Made by a program: the position numbers and the translations under genes. A stretch of DNA of 64,000 nucleotides. Source: Streptomyces sp. TBY4. GTDB lineage: Bacteria > Actinomycetota > Actinomycetes > Streptomycetales > Streptomycetaceae. Shown piece after piece: positions 16,119 to 25,401 of this stretch. Where the stretch lies: contig NZ_JANAVF010000002.1 of NCBI RefSeq assembly GCF_024213195.1, positions 310,001 through 374,000 on the forward strand, written 5' to 3'. Position 1 is the stretch's first letter. Each line of letters begins with the position of its first letter. The notes under the pieces were generated by a model that was not told where the DNA came from, did not search any database, and saw only the letters and a program-made list of their open reading frames with translations.

Positions 16119-16993
16119 CGAATGATTCCCGTCTTCTCCAGGAACTTGGCGGTCTTGCGGAAGGTCCGTTCCTCGGCCCTGGCCCGGGCCGGGGAGGCGA
16201 GGAGCGCGCGGCGCACCTCGTGGGGGTTCGCCAGCCCCGCGTCGCGGTAGACCTGGGGGTGGTAGAGGGACTCGAAGCTGTGGGTCATGTAGCGCCGCAA
16301 GTACGTGGAGATCTCCGAGAGTTCCTCCTCGGTCGCGGTGGCGCGCACGTCCTGGAAGAGGAGCTGGACGAGTTCACGGCCGAAGGCGATGTGCCGGGAC
16401 TCGTCCTGGTGGTGGAGGCGGTTGATCCCCCTGATCGTCTCGTGGAGGCGCTCGTCGACCGCCATCGCGGAGTTGTAGTGGTCGACCAGCTCTTCGAAGA
16501 TCATGATCCGCGCGAAGACCAGCAGGCTCTCGATCTTGGCGGAGTGCGTCCCGGATCCGCCGTCGGCGCCGGCGGGCTGCCGGTAGATCCTGCCGTTGCC
16601 GTAGCGCAGGCAGAATTCGGCGAAGAACCACATGTGCTCGTTCTCCTCACCGATGAAGTGGTGGAAGAACTCCGACGGGATCTCGAACCCCTTGGTGTGG
16701 ATCCGGCTGACCACTTCGATGAGCAGTTCCCGAATCCCGTGCACGTTCAGGCTGTAGAAATTAATGCTCTCGTAGCGCGAGAGGGAATAAAGCTGCTGAG
16801 CGTCGAGTTGCCCGGCCAGTTCGGTGTCGTGCGTGGTGGTGAGTTCTGGACTCATCCACCACATGTCCTGAGGCAATTCCTCGGGCCATTCGAAGAGCCG
16901 GTAGGGGTTGTAGTAGTCGTCGATCGACTTCGCGGTGAGGCGGCCCAGGATCCCCTGGAACCGTTCGTTTCGCTCTAGGACCTCGCTGACCAT
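16115..16993 (-). CDS. AurF-type diiron oxygenase (probable amine N-oxygenase)
   Basis: A 292-residue all-helical ferritin-like protein with a complete AurF/CmlI ligand set: Glu75 (SRYES), Glu117 and His120 (EENEHM), Glu167 or 168 (FEELVDH), His194, Glu198 and His201 (HHQDESRH). The H-x3-E-x2-H spacing matches AurF exactly. Family members oxidise amines to hydroxylamine, nitroso or nitro groups, sometimes on carrier-bound substrates. As first gene of the operon, overlapping the aminoacyl ligase, it probably acts on an ACP-bound amino acid. This role is inferred. Confidence 0.85.
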   Translation of the reverse strand: MVSEVLERNERFQGILGRLTAKSIDDYYNPYRLFEWPEELPQDMWWMSPELTTTHDTELAGQLDAQQLYSLSRYESINFYSLNVHGIRELLIEVVSRIHTKGFEIPSEFFHHFIGEENEHMWFFAEFCLRYGNGRIYRQPAGADGGSGTHSAKIESLLVFARIMIFEELVDHYNSAMAVDERLHETIRGINRLHHQDESRHIAFGRELVQLLFQDVRATATEEELSEISTYLRRYMTHSFESLYHPQVYRDAGLANPHEVRRALLASPARARAEERTFRKTAKFLEKTGIIR

Positions 16994-17303
16994 GGAGTCA
17001 GTGGCCTCCGTTCGGCTGGGAGTTGGCCGGTCGTTCCGGACTCGAAACTAGGTGCGCCCCTGCGGCCGTTCAATGCCCGGAAGTGGCCTGGCCGGGTTCG
17101 GACACCACTGCGACTACGAGGCCGAAAACGTTCCGCCGGACTCTTGCGCCATATCCGGCAGCGATCATTCTCGGATACTGTCCCAAGGCAGGGCTGTTCG
17201 ACGAAACCGCGATAGGTGGGCGATTTGCGCGACTGCTGCGGGATTCGAGCGGATCGCTCCGACCAATTTCCCCATGCCGTCCGCACCAGAAGGGGCCACG
17301 CCC
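16994..17303. promoter_or_regulatory. Divergent promoter region of the biosynthetic cluster
   Basis: 310 bp separate the divergent diiron-oxygenase operon and the SARP gene. It has stretches of lower GC than its surroundings (around 17120-17200 and 17215-17275) and must hold promoters in both directions. I could not identify convincing direct-repeat SARP boxes or -10/-35 pairs by eye. Confidence 0.5.
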
Positions 17304-20288
17304 GTGTCGCCGCATTCCGTCGTGAAGGATCCCGCTTCGTCCGGCAGCCCGGGAGACAGCTCCGGGCCCTGCGCCGGGGCCGCACAGGACAGTGGCGAGG
17401 ACGTCGGATCGGCCGCCATGGGACGCCGGATCCGGACGCTCCGCCGGGAGGCCCAGCTGAGTCAGCGCGAGCTCGCCGACAAGGCCGGAATGAGCACGCG
17501 GGCCCTGCGCGACATCGAACGCGGCCGGGTGCTGCGCCCGCAGCTGCGCACGGTGCAGCGGCTGGCCGTCGCCCTGGAACTCCCGGACTTCGAGGCGGGA
17601 GAACTGCACGCGGCGGCCCGCGAGAAGCCTGCCCGGGACTCCGGCCGGCTGAGCTTCGCGGTGCTCGGCACGCTCGTGGTCCGGCGCGGTGACAGCCAGG
17701 TCCCGCTGACCCGCCCCATGATCCGCCGGCTGGTGGGCCTGCTCGCCCTGCGGCACCCCCACGCCGCCACTCACCAGGAGATCATCGACACGCTCTGGCC
17801 GAGCGGCCCCCCGCAGTCGTGGCGGAGTCTGATCCACACCTACATCAGCCAGGTCCGGCAGGCGCTGGAGCCCGAGCGGCCGCCCGGAGATCCGGCCCCC
17901 GCCGTCGAACTCCTCCCCAGCGGCTACCGGTTGCGCCCCGAGAGCACTCAGACCGACCTCGGACGTTTCCAGGAGCTGCTCGCACGGGCCAGGCGCACCC
18001 ACGCCGTCGGCGAACTGGAGACGGCCCGGGAGGCACTGGCGCAGGCCCTGGGGTACTGGCGGGGGCCGGTGCTCAGCGACGTCGACGCCCTCTTCGACCA
18101 GCATCCGCAGGCCGTCCAGGCTGCCGAACGCCGCGTCGAGGCAGTGCTGCTGCACGCCGACCTCTGCCTCGCCCTGCACCGGCCCGGCCAGGCCCTGCCC
18201 GTTCTGTGGGAGACGGCGGGCACCGAGCCCCTCCACGAGGGTGTGCACGCCCGGCTGATCCTCGCCCTCGCGGGCTGCGGGGAGCAGGCCGCCGCCCTCG
18301 GCGTCTACTCCGGCCTGCGCGAGCGCCTCGACGAGCAACTCGGCATCGCGCCCGGGCCGGAGCTGCGCGAGATCCACCTGCGGGTGCTGCGCCAGCAGAT
18401 CCCGCAACCGGAGCGGAGCCCGCACGCACCCACCGCCGGCCCCGTTTCCGTCGCGGCAGCCACCTCGGCCGGGGCGGCTGCGTTCGGTCCCGGTGCGTCC
18501 GTCGTCGCGGCGCCGGACGGCAGCGCCGGCCAGCGGCCCTTTCCCGGCGTCCGGTCCGCCGAGCCCAGCGTGCCCGCCGCGCCGATCCCGGTCCGGCCCT
18601 CCCAACTGCCCGCCGCGGCATCCTCGTACGTAGGGCGCACCTCGCAACTCCAGGAACTGGACTCCCTGCTGTCGCCGGAGCCCACCGCCCACTCCGGCGT
18701 CATGACGGTGGTGGGTCCGCCCGGTGTCGGCAAGACGGCGCTGGTCCTGCACTGGGCCCACGTCCACGGGGACGATTTCGCCGACGGCCGGCTCTTCGCG
18801 GACCTGCGCGGTCACTCGCCGCTCCCGGCCCTGAGCCCTGCCGACGTCCTCGCCCGCTTCCTGCGCGCCCTCGGCGCACCGCCGGACAGCATCCCCGCGG
18901 GCGAGGAGGAGGCCGCCGCCCTTTACCGGACGCTCCTCGCGGACCGGCGCATGCTGATCGTCCTCGACAATGCCCGCAGCGCCGACCAGGTCCGCCCGCT
19001 GCTGCCCGGCAGCGGGAGCTGCCGGGTGGTCATCACCAGCCGCAGCCAGCTCGCGGGACTCGTCGCCGCGCAGGGCGCCCGCCGGCTGGGCCTGGACGTG
19101 CTGAACCTCTCCGAGGCCCACACCTTGCTGGGCCGCATCCTCGGCGAGGAGAGGGTCGCCGCCGAACCGGACGCCGTGGTCAACCTGGCCCGACTGTGCG
19201 GCTGGCTGCCGCTGGCCATCCGCATCGCCGGAGCCAACCTGATCGCCAACCCCTCCCTCACCGTCGGCCAGTACTGCGCAGAACTGGCGGACGGCAGCCT
19301 GATCGGCGGGCTCCAGGTCGAGGGGGACGAACGCTCCACGGTCCGGGCCGCCTTCGACCTGTCCTACCTCGCCCTGCCCGAGGAGGCGCGGCGCGTGTTC
19401 CGGCTGCTGAGCATGATCCCCGGCACCGACATCACCCCGCTCGCGGCGGCCGCCCTCATCGGGCAGAGCGCCCCCGAAACCGGACGGCTGCTGCGCGGCC
19501 TGGCCCACTCCCACCTGGTCCTGGAGCCCGCCCCGGGGCGGTACGGCATGCACGACCTGCTGCGTTCCTACGCCCGCGAGCTGGCCGGGGAACAGGAGGC
19601 GGAAGAGTCCCTGCGGCGGCTGCTGGACTGGTACCTGACCCGGGCGGAGGCCGCCGCCGAGCTGCCCGACCGCAAGGGCGCGGAGTGGCTGGCCGCGGAG
19701 CGCGAGAATCTCGTGAGCGCCGTCCTGTACGCCGGGCAGACCGGGGCGCACCGGCTCGCACACCGGCTCGCGGAGGCCCTGAACGGCCATCTCTCACTCG
19801 GCATGCACACCGCCGACCGGCTCGCCGTGGCCCGTGCGGGCCTCGCGGCCGCCACCGCGGACGGCGACCTGCGGGCCCAGTCGGCCGCCCTGCTGCGGCT
19901 GGGCGACTGCGACTGGGCCGGCGGCCGCAACGCGGAGGCCGAGCAGCAGTACTCGCGCGCGCTGGAGCTGGCCGAGCAGGCCGCCTGGACCGAGGGCCAG
20001 GCCGCCCTGCTGCGACGGATCGGGGCCGCGCACCAGGAGAACGGGTCCATGCGGGAGGCCGTCCACTTCCTCTCCCGGGCCCGCGGTCTGACCGAGGCGG
20101 GCGCGTCCCCGGGGGCCGAGGGGGGAGCCGGTGCGGCGGACGACCTGATCAGCCAGGGCCTGATGTGCTGGAAGCTGGGGCGGCTCCACCAGGCCGTCGG
20201 CCACTACACCCGGGCGGCCCGGATCTTCGAGGCGCTGGGCTCGGCGGGAGGGGCGGCGATCGCGCACACGAACCTCGGCATCGTCTAA
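17304..20288 (+). CDS. XRE-SARP-NB-ARC pathway regulator, cut short by an in-frame TAA
   Basis: A 994-residue AfsR-like regulator. The order is an XRE helix-turn-helix (about 40-95, QLSQRELADKAGMSTRALRD), an OmpR-type DNA-binding domain (about 115-205), a bacterial transcriptional activator domain (about 210-355), an NB-ARC ATPase with Walker A GPPGVGKT near 471, and the first TPRs from about 800. Translation stops at TAA in NLGIV-stop. The same frame continues as CGG GCC ATG with TPR sequence, and TAC for TAA would give the family-typical NLGIVYRAMG. GTG at 17304 is chosen for AAGGGG upstream. It is divergent from the biosynthetic operon and probably its activator. Confidence 0.85.
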   Translation: MSPHSVVKDPASSGSPGDSSGPCAGAAQDSGEDVGSAAMGRRIRTLRREAQLSQRELADKAGMSTRALRDIERGRVLRPQLRTVQRLAVALELPDFEAGELHAAAREKPARDSGRLSFAVLGTLVVRRGDSQVPLTRPMIRRLVGLLALRHPHAATHQEIIDTLWPSGPPQSWRSLIHTYISQVRQALEPERPPGDPAPAVELLPSGYRLRPESTQTDLGRFQELLARARRTHAVGELETAREALAQALGYWRGPVLSDVDALFDQHPQAVQAAERRVEAVLLHADLCLALHRPGQALPVLWETAGTEPLHEGVHARLILALAGCGEQAAALGVYSGLRERLDEQLGIAPGPELREIHLRVLRQQIPQPERSPHAPTAGPVSVAAATSAGAAAFGPGASVVAAPDGSAGQRPFPGVRSAEPSVPAAPIPVRPSQLPAAASSYVGRTSQLQELDSLLSPEPTAHSGVMTVVGPPGVGKTALVLHWAHVHGDDFADGRLFADLRGHSPLPALSPADVLARFLRALGAPPDSIPAGEEEAAALYRTLLADRRMLIVLDNARSADQVRPLLPGSGSCRVVITSRSQLAGLVAAQGARRLGLDVLNLSEAHTLLGRILGEERVAAEPDAVVNLARLCGWLPLAIRIAGANLIANPSLTVGQYCAELADGSLIGGLQVEGDERSTVRAAFDLSYLALPEEARRVFRLLSMIPGTDITPLAAAALIGQSAPETGRLLRGLAHSHLVLEPAPGRYGMHDLLRSYARELAGEQEAEESLRRLLDWYLTRAEAAAELPDRKGAEWLAAERENLVSAVLYAGQTGAHRLAHRLAEALNGHLSLGMHTADRLAVARAGLAAATADGDLRAQSAALLRLGDCDWAGGRNAEAEQQYSRALELAEQAAWTEGQAALLRRIGAAHQENGSMREAVHFLSRARGLTEAGASPGAEGGAGAADDLISQGLMCWKLGRLHQAVGHYTRAARIFEALGSAGGAAIAHTNLGIV

Positions 20289-20294
20289 CGGGCC

Positions 20295-21017
20295 ATGGGG
20301 CGCCCCCTGGACGCGATCGAGGTGATGAGCGAAGCCCTCCCGGTGTTCACCGAGACGGGCAACAGGGCGAGCGAGACCGTGGCGTTGAGCTGTCTGTCCG
20401 CCGCCCACTCCGACCTGGGCGACCACGCCGGCGGGACGGCTCTGGCCCGCAGGGCCGTCGCCCTGGCGCAGGAGCTCGACAACACGCGGCTGGAGGCCAG
20501 CGCGTGGTTCTCGATGGGAGCCGCGCTCGAACGCGCCGCCGACCCGGCCGCCGCCGACTGCTACCGGCGGGCGCTGCGGCTGGCCGACACGGTCAACGAC
20601 CGCTATCCGCAGGCCTACGCCCTCATCGGGCTCGCCACCACCACGCTGCGCGCGGGCGCTCCCGAGGAGGCCCTCGCCGCCATCGGCAAAGCCCTCGACC
20701 TCGCGCTCGAATCGCGGTTCCAGGTCCTCGAAGCCTCCGCGCTGGGCGTCCTGGCCCGGGTGCGGACCCGCCTGGGCGATCCGGCGGCCGCGCTCGCGGT
20801 GGCCGGACAGGCCCTGGAGCTGCACCGGCGGACCGGCCACCGTCCCGGTGAGGCGCGCAGCCACATGGCACTCGGTGAGGCGTACGCGGCCCTGGGAAAT
20901 GCCACCCGCGCCTTCGGGCACCGGCGCAGGGCGCTGCTGCTGTTCCGGGACATGCGCATCCCCGGCTTCCGGGAGCAGGCGAGCGGTACGGGGAACGGTC
21001 CGGCAGTCCGGTACTGA
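20295..21017 (+). pseudogene. C-terminal TPR part of the SARP regulator, separated by the TAA
   Basis: A 240-residue TPR segment in exactly the same frame as the upstream SARP gene, starting two codons after its TAA. Repeats such as RRALRLADTVNDRYPQAYAL and ALGEAYAALGNATRAFGHRR continue the array without a break. It has an ATG but only a weak ribosome site, so re-initiation is possible but not obvious. Together the two parts would make one regulator of about 1,240 residues, a normal size for this class. Confidence 0.75.
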
Positions 21018-21222
21018 CCTGCCGGGGGAGCCGTTGCGGGTTCTGCCGCCACGCGTCGGCGCTTTCCAGTGACGGACAACTCTGCGCAGGTCAGGGCCGG
21101 TTCGGGGTCGAAGGTGCGGTCGCCCGAGGAGGCCGGGGCGTTATGGCCGCGCTGGAGCCGGACGGTGACCGGGCCTCCGTAGGCTCCCTTCAAAGGTACA
21201 GACCAGCGGGGAGGGAAGTAGC

Positions 21223-21975
21223 GTGGAGATCACCAGCGCCACACGGCACGGACGCGGCCTCGACGAGTCCGCGGAGCTCGTGCTCACGGGCGGACACTTC
21301 GCCGTACTCCTGGACGTGGGCGGCACGGCGCCGCACGAGGGCGAGGGGCGGTACGGGCACGCGCACCAGGATCCCGACGGCGACGGCGACGGCCGCGACG
21401 GTGGATCCCACGCCGAACACCGTGTCGGAGCCGGCAGGCTGGCCCGTGAGCTGGGCGGCCGGCTCGCCGACGGGCTGCTCCGGCAGGAGCCGACCCCGCT
21501 GTCCCTCCTGCTGCGCGAGGCACGCCGGAACCTTCCCGCGCAGTGGCGGACGCCGGCGCGCGTCCTGGTGCCGGAGAGGTCTCCGTCGCCGGGCCGCCCC
21601 ACAGCCCTTCCCGGTGCGGCGGTCGCCATCGTCCGCGAGCGGGGCGACTTCCTGGACCTGCTGGTACGGGGGGACGCGGCCGTGGTGCTCCAGTTCCCCG
21701 ACCGCACCGTCAACGTCGTACGGGGAGGCCCCCGGACGCCGCCGGCGGATCAGCGGGCGACCGACCGGACCGTCGTGGGCAGCCTGGCGGCCCGGGACGT
21801 CCACCGGGTCTGTCTCCTGACGGGTGCCGCGTACGAGCTGGCCGTGCTGTCGCAGGCGGGCTGGCCCCGGCTCCTGGACCGGCTGGCCGCGGCGGGCCCC
21901 GGTGCCCTGGTCGCGGGATCCCCGTACACCTCGGCCACGGTGGCCCTGTGCACCCCCGGTCCGGTCCGCCGCTGA
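21223..21975 (+). CDS. Hypothetical protein, distantly PP2C-like
   Basis: A 250-residue protein with a good start (GGGGAGGG upstream of GTG 21223). Segments FAVLLDVGGTAPHEGEG, RLARELGGRLADGLLRQEP and AVAIVRERGDFLDLLVRGDAAVVLQFP resemble the order seen in small Streptomyces PP2C-fold proteins (start of the fold, helix, then a V-x-GD core strand). The classical metal-binding aspartates are not convincing, so catalysis is doubtful. Residues about 30-70 are low-complexity Gly/Asp/His. It lies between the regulator and the condensation-like gene; its part in the pathway is unknown. Confidence 0.5.
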   Translation: MEITSATRHGRGLDESAELVLTGGHFAVLLDVGGTAPHEGEGRYGHAHQDPDGDGDGRDGGSHAEHRVGAGRLARELGGRLADGLLRQEPTPLSLLLREARRNLPAQWRTPARVLVPERSPSPGRPTALPGAAVAIVRERGDFLDLLVRGDAAVVLQFPDRTVNVVRGGPRTPPADQRATDRTVVGSLAARDVHRVCLLTGAAYELAVLSQAGWPRLLDRLAAAGPGALVAGSPYTSATVALCTPGPVRR

Positions 21976-21995
21976 CCTGCCCGGACCACTGCCGG

Positions 21996-22063
21996 CTGAC
22001 CCACTCGTCCGGCTGACCCACTCGCCCGGCTCACCGATTCGTCCGGCTCACCAACTCGCCCGG
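21996..22063. repeat. Four tandem 17-bp repeats
   Basis: Four head-to-tail 17-bp units with the pattern CTSACCNAYTCGYCCGG run from 21996 to 22063. They lie in the 287-bp spacer before the condensation-like gene. The period is not a multiple of three and no gene crosses it. The rest of the spacer is C-rich with nothing recognisable. Confidence 0.8.
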
Positions 22064-22262
22064 CTCACCGCGGATCCGCCGGGACCGTTGTCGCCGCCCC
22101 GCCCCGCCCCGCCCGGCCCTCCGCCGACCCGCGCCGTCCACCTCGCACCCACGGCGCCCGCACCCCCGCACCCCCGCATCCCCGTACACCGCACGCCTGC
22201 CCGGGCCTGCACCCACGCGCGCGCCCCGGGACTCCTCCACCTGCCCGATTCCCCCTACCGAG

Positions 22263-24098
22263 GTGACCACGTTGTCCCAGATCACGGTGTCCTTCTCCGG
22301 TCTGGCCGCCCATAGCGGCCCCCTCTCCTTCGGCCACGCCAACATCGTCCGCGCCATCACGGTCGACGAGGACCCGACCCGGCTCAGCCTGGCGATGGTG
22401 TTCGACGCGCCGGCCGCCCCGGACGCGGACAGCGGACTCGGCCGCATCACCGCACAGCTGCGCACCCTCGTGGAGCGGCACGAGGCGCTGCGCACCACCT
22501 ACCCGCAGGCGACCCCGCCGGTCCAGCAGGTCGCGGGGGAAGGGCTGCTCACCGTCGAGCTCGTCGACACCGCGGGCGACCCGCTGGAGGCGGCCGAGCG
22601 CACTGCCCGGCGACTGCGCTCCCGGCCGTTCGCCCTGGACACAGAACTCCCCTTCCGCGCAGCGGTCGTCACCGTTGACGGCGTCCCCCGCCACCTGGTC
22701 TGGGTGGTCACCCACGCGGCCATGGACGTCGCCGCCTGCGAGACCCTCCACGCCGAGTGGGCCGCACTCTCCGCGGGCCGGGAACTGCCCGCGGCGGGCA
22801 TGCAGCCCGTCGAGGTGGTCGCGCTGGAGCAGAGCCCCACCATCTCCCGACTCGGCGAGGGCGCCCTGCGCTACTGGCGGGCCCAGATGGAACGCGTGCC
22901 ACAGGCGATGTTCACCACGCCGCACGACGCCCCGGCCAAGACCTCCTGGCTCCATGCCGGGCTCGCGATCCGCTCCAGCACCGTTCCCGACCACCTTCGG
23001 GCCGTCGCCGAGCGGACCGGGTCCAGCCCCTCCGCCGTGGCGCTGGCAGCGCTCGTCACCCTGATCGCGCACCGCACAGGCCACCGCACCGTGGTCACCA
23101 CCTCCCTGTCCGGCAACCGGGTGGTACGGGCCCTGCGCGGCTTCTTCGGCTCGCTGGCGCAGGACGCACTGCTGCCGGTCGCCTTCGACGGAACACCGGA
23201 CGGAGCCGCGGGCACGGGCGCGGGCCCGGCCCCTGCCGACACGGGCGCCGGCGCGCTGGAGAGCTTCGACGACGTGGTGCGCCGGGTCCGCTCCGCCGCC
23301 CTGCCCGCCTACCGCAGCAGCTGGTTCGACCCGACCGCCGTCTGGCAGGTGATCAACGGCGTCAGCGGTGAGCGCGGCATCTCCTTCGCCCGGGACCTCG
23401 TCTTCAACGACATGAGCGCGCTGGCCACGGCAGCGGGCTCCCCCGACCAGTCCGCCCTGGGCCGGCTCCCCGCCGTGTGGATCCCCGGACACCAGCCGCC
23501 GCCGGAGGAGGGCCCCGACCTGGGCGGCTCCCTCACCTGGCTGCCCGCCGAGGACATCCCCTGCCGCTTCTTCGCCTGTCTCTACCGGATGGACGAGGAG
23601 TTCGAACTCACCCTCTGGGTCGACCCGCAGACCCTCGACAAGGACGAGGCCGAGGCGTTCGGGCGCAGCCTGCTGCACCTGCTGCGGGCCGCCGCGGAGA
23701 AGGACGTACCCCTGGCCGACGTACCCGGCCTCGGCGGTCCCGCCCCCGTCGCCCGCGGTGAGGGCTGGCTGCTCAGCGACCGCTCCTGGATCGAGACCGC
23801 CGCCGTACGGGACCTGATGGCCGAGGTGATGGGCGACGCCCCGCACCTCGTCGTCGCCGAGCCCGACGAGCACCTGGGCCACCGCCTGGTGTGCCACCTC
23901 ACCGTCCCGGCCAGCCCCGAGGCCGTCCACGAGCGCACCCTGCTCGCCCTGCCCGGCCGGGTGACCGCCATGGCCCCGCACCACTACATCGTTCACCCGA
24001 CCGCCCCGGAGGCCGGCCCGGCCGGCATCGCCGCCTGGGCCGCCCTGCCCGTCACCGCCGCATCCTCCGGCCGCCCCCAAGGACGTGACCACGCGTGA
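22263..24098 (+). CDS. Stand-alone condensation-like protein
   Basis: A 611-residue protein whose first 450 residues follow the NRPS condensation / acyltransferase fold (FGHANIVRAI near the N-terminus, VERHEALRTTYP, then RGFFGSLAQD). The catalytic HHxxxDG is WVVTHAAMDVAA here: the essential second His and the Asp remain, the first His and Gly do not. No adenylation or carrier domain is attached. It would join an acyl- or aminoacyl-carrier thioester to an amine or alcohol. GTG at 22263 gives three more residues than a TTG at 22272, and GAGGTGA lies 6 nt before the TTG, so the TTG may be the true start. It overlaps the MFS gene (GTGA). Confidence 0.78.
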   Translation: MTTLSQITVSFSGLAAHSGPLSFGHANIVRAITVDEDPTRLSLAMVFDAPAAPDADSGLGRITAQLRTLVERHEALRTTYPQATPPVQQVAGEGLLTVELVDTAGDPLEAAERTARRLRSRPFALDTELPFRAAVVTVDGVPRHLVWVVTHAAMDVAACETLHAEWAALSAGRELPAAGMQPVEVVALEQSPTISRLGEGALRYWRAQMERVPQAMFTTPHDAPAKTSWLHAGLAIRSSTVPDHLRAVAERTGSSPSAVALAALVTLIAHRTGHRTVVTTSLSGNRVVRALRGFFGSLAQDALLPVAFDGTPDGAAGTGAGPAPADTGAGALESFDDVVRRVRSAALPAYRSSWFDPTAVWQVINGVSGERGISFARDLVFNDMSALATAAGSPDQSALGRLPAVWIPGHQPPPEEGPDLGGSLTWLPAEDIPCRFFACLYRMDEEFELTLWVDPQTLDKDEAEAFGRSLLHLLRAAAEKDVPLADVPGLGGPAPVARGEGWLLSDRSWIETAAVRDLMAEVMGDAPHLVVAEPDEHLGHRLVCHLTVPASPEAVHERTLLALPGRVTAMAPHHYIVHPTAPEAGPAGIAAWAALPVTAASSGRPQGRDHA

Positions 24099-25396
24099 GC
24101 ACCGAGACCGACCTCCGCGCCGACGGCGCCCCCGCCCTTCCGCCCACCGGCCCGGCAGCCGGCCCCAAGGCCGGGGCCCCGCTGTGGACCACCAACTTCC
24201 GCCTCTACTTCGGGGCCCGCACCAGCTCCCTGCTCGGCGATGCGATGCTTCCCGTCGCCCTGTCCGTCGGACTGCTCGACGCCGGATACGGCACCGCGGG
24301 TGTGGGCTACGCCCTCGGCGCCTGGATGGGCGCACTGGCCCTGTGCATGCTCTTCGGCGGGGTCCTGGCCGACCGGTTCACACCCCGCCGCATGATGGTC
24401 CTCGCGGACCTGGCGAGGCTGGCCTTCCAGTCCGCCATGGCGCTCATGTTCCTGACGGGGCACACCTCGCTCTGGACGATCGTCCTGCTGCAGGCCCTCA
24501 GCGGCGCCGCGACCGCCCTCTTCCAGCCCGGCGTGGCCAGCATGGTCCCCCAGGTCTCGACCGACGTCCAGCGCGCCAACGGAGTGCTGCGCATCGCCGA
24601 ATCCAGCGCGGGCGTCCTCGGCCCGGCCCTGGCCGGCGTGCTCGTCGGCCTTTCCGGCGCTGGCGTGGTCTTCGCGATCTACGCCGCCACCTACGCCGTG
24701 AGCGCGGGCTGCCTCTTCGGGCTCCGCCTGGCCACCGCCGAACCGGCCGGGGGAGACTCCTTCCTGCGCCAGCTCGCCACCGGCTGGCACGAGTTCCGCG
24801 CCCGCACCTGGCTGTGGGGGGTCATCACGACCTTCCTCCTCTACGGATGCTTCGTGGCCGGGCTCTCGCTGCCCGTCGGCGCGGACCTCGTCGTCGCCGA
24901 ACTCGGCTCCACCGCAATGGGCATCGGCATGGCGGCCCTCGGCGCGGGCGGTGTGATCGGCGGCCTGGTGGCGATCAAGGTGCGGCCCTCCCGGCCCCTG
25001 GCCGTCGGCTCCGTCGGCTGGGCCCTGTTCGCCCTCTTCCCCGTCGTCACCGCGGTGCGCCCGGGCATCGTCCTGCTCTGCCTCGTCTGGGGCCTGGCCG
25101 GGGCCGGCCTCGCCCTGTGGTCCGTCATCTGGGCCACCACGGTGCAGACCCAGATCCCCGCCGACCTCCTCAACCGGGTCTACGCCTACGACGTGGCCGG
25201 GTCCCTCGTCTCGATGGCCCTGGGCCGCTCCCTGGCCGGCCCGCTCTCCGCCCTGACCGGCCAGCGCCCGCTGATGGTGTTCGCCACCCTGCTCGGCCTG
25301 CTCTGCAGCGGACTACTGCTCGCCGTACCCGCCATCCGGCGGCTGCGCGCCGTACCGACCGGCACGCCGGCCGCCGGGGACAGCACAAGGAGTTGA
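24095..25396 (+). CDS. MFS transporter, probable product exporter
   Basis: A 433-residue major facilitator with about 12 hydrophobic helices. The loop 2-3 motif reads GGVLADRFTPRRMM, the family signature G-x3-D-R-x-G-R-R variant, and RIAESSAGVLGPALAGVL is the motif C-like helix of antiporters. GTG 24095 overlaps the previous stop and AAGGA precedes it. Because it is embedded in the cluster, export of the product or self-resistance is the likely role. Confidence 0.88.
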   Translation: MSTETDLRADGAPALPPTGPAAGPKAGAPLWTTNFRLYFGARTSSLLGDAMLPVALSVGLLDAGYGTAGVGYALGAWMGALALCMLFGGVLADRFTPRRMMVLADLARLAFQSAMALMFLTGHTSLWTIVLLQALSGAATALFQPGVASMVPQVSTDVQRANGVLRIAESSAGVLGPALAGVLVGLSGAGVVFAIYAATYAVSAGCLFGLRLATAEPAGGDSFLRQLATGWHEFRARTWLWGVITTFLLYGCFVAGLSLPVGADLVVAELGSTAMGIGMAALGAGGVIGGLVAIKVRPSRPLAVGSVGWALFALFPVVTAVRPGIVLLCLVWGLAGAGLALWSVIWATTVQTQIPADLLNRVYAYDVAGSLVSMALGRSLAGPLSALTGQRPLMVFATLLGLLCSGLLLAVPAIRRLRAVPTGTPAAGDSTRS

Positions 25397-25401
25397 TGAA
25401 C

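Noticed and set aside
17070..19790. 906-codon minus-strand open frame opposite the SARP gene
   Set aside because: High third-position GC on the real strand leaves long open frames on the other. Its translation has no recognisable domain.
21996..22063. CRISPR-like array
   Set aside because: The units are directly adjacent with no unique spacers, so it is a simple tandem repeat.
22064..22262. Possible small gene in the C-rich spacer before the condensation-like gene
   Set aside because: The frames are Pro/His/Ala low-complexity with no ribosome site or family resemblance.
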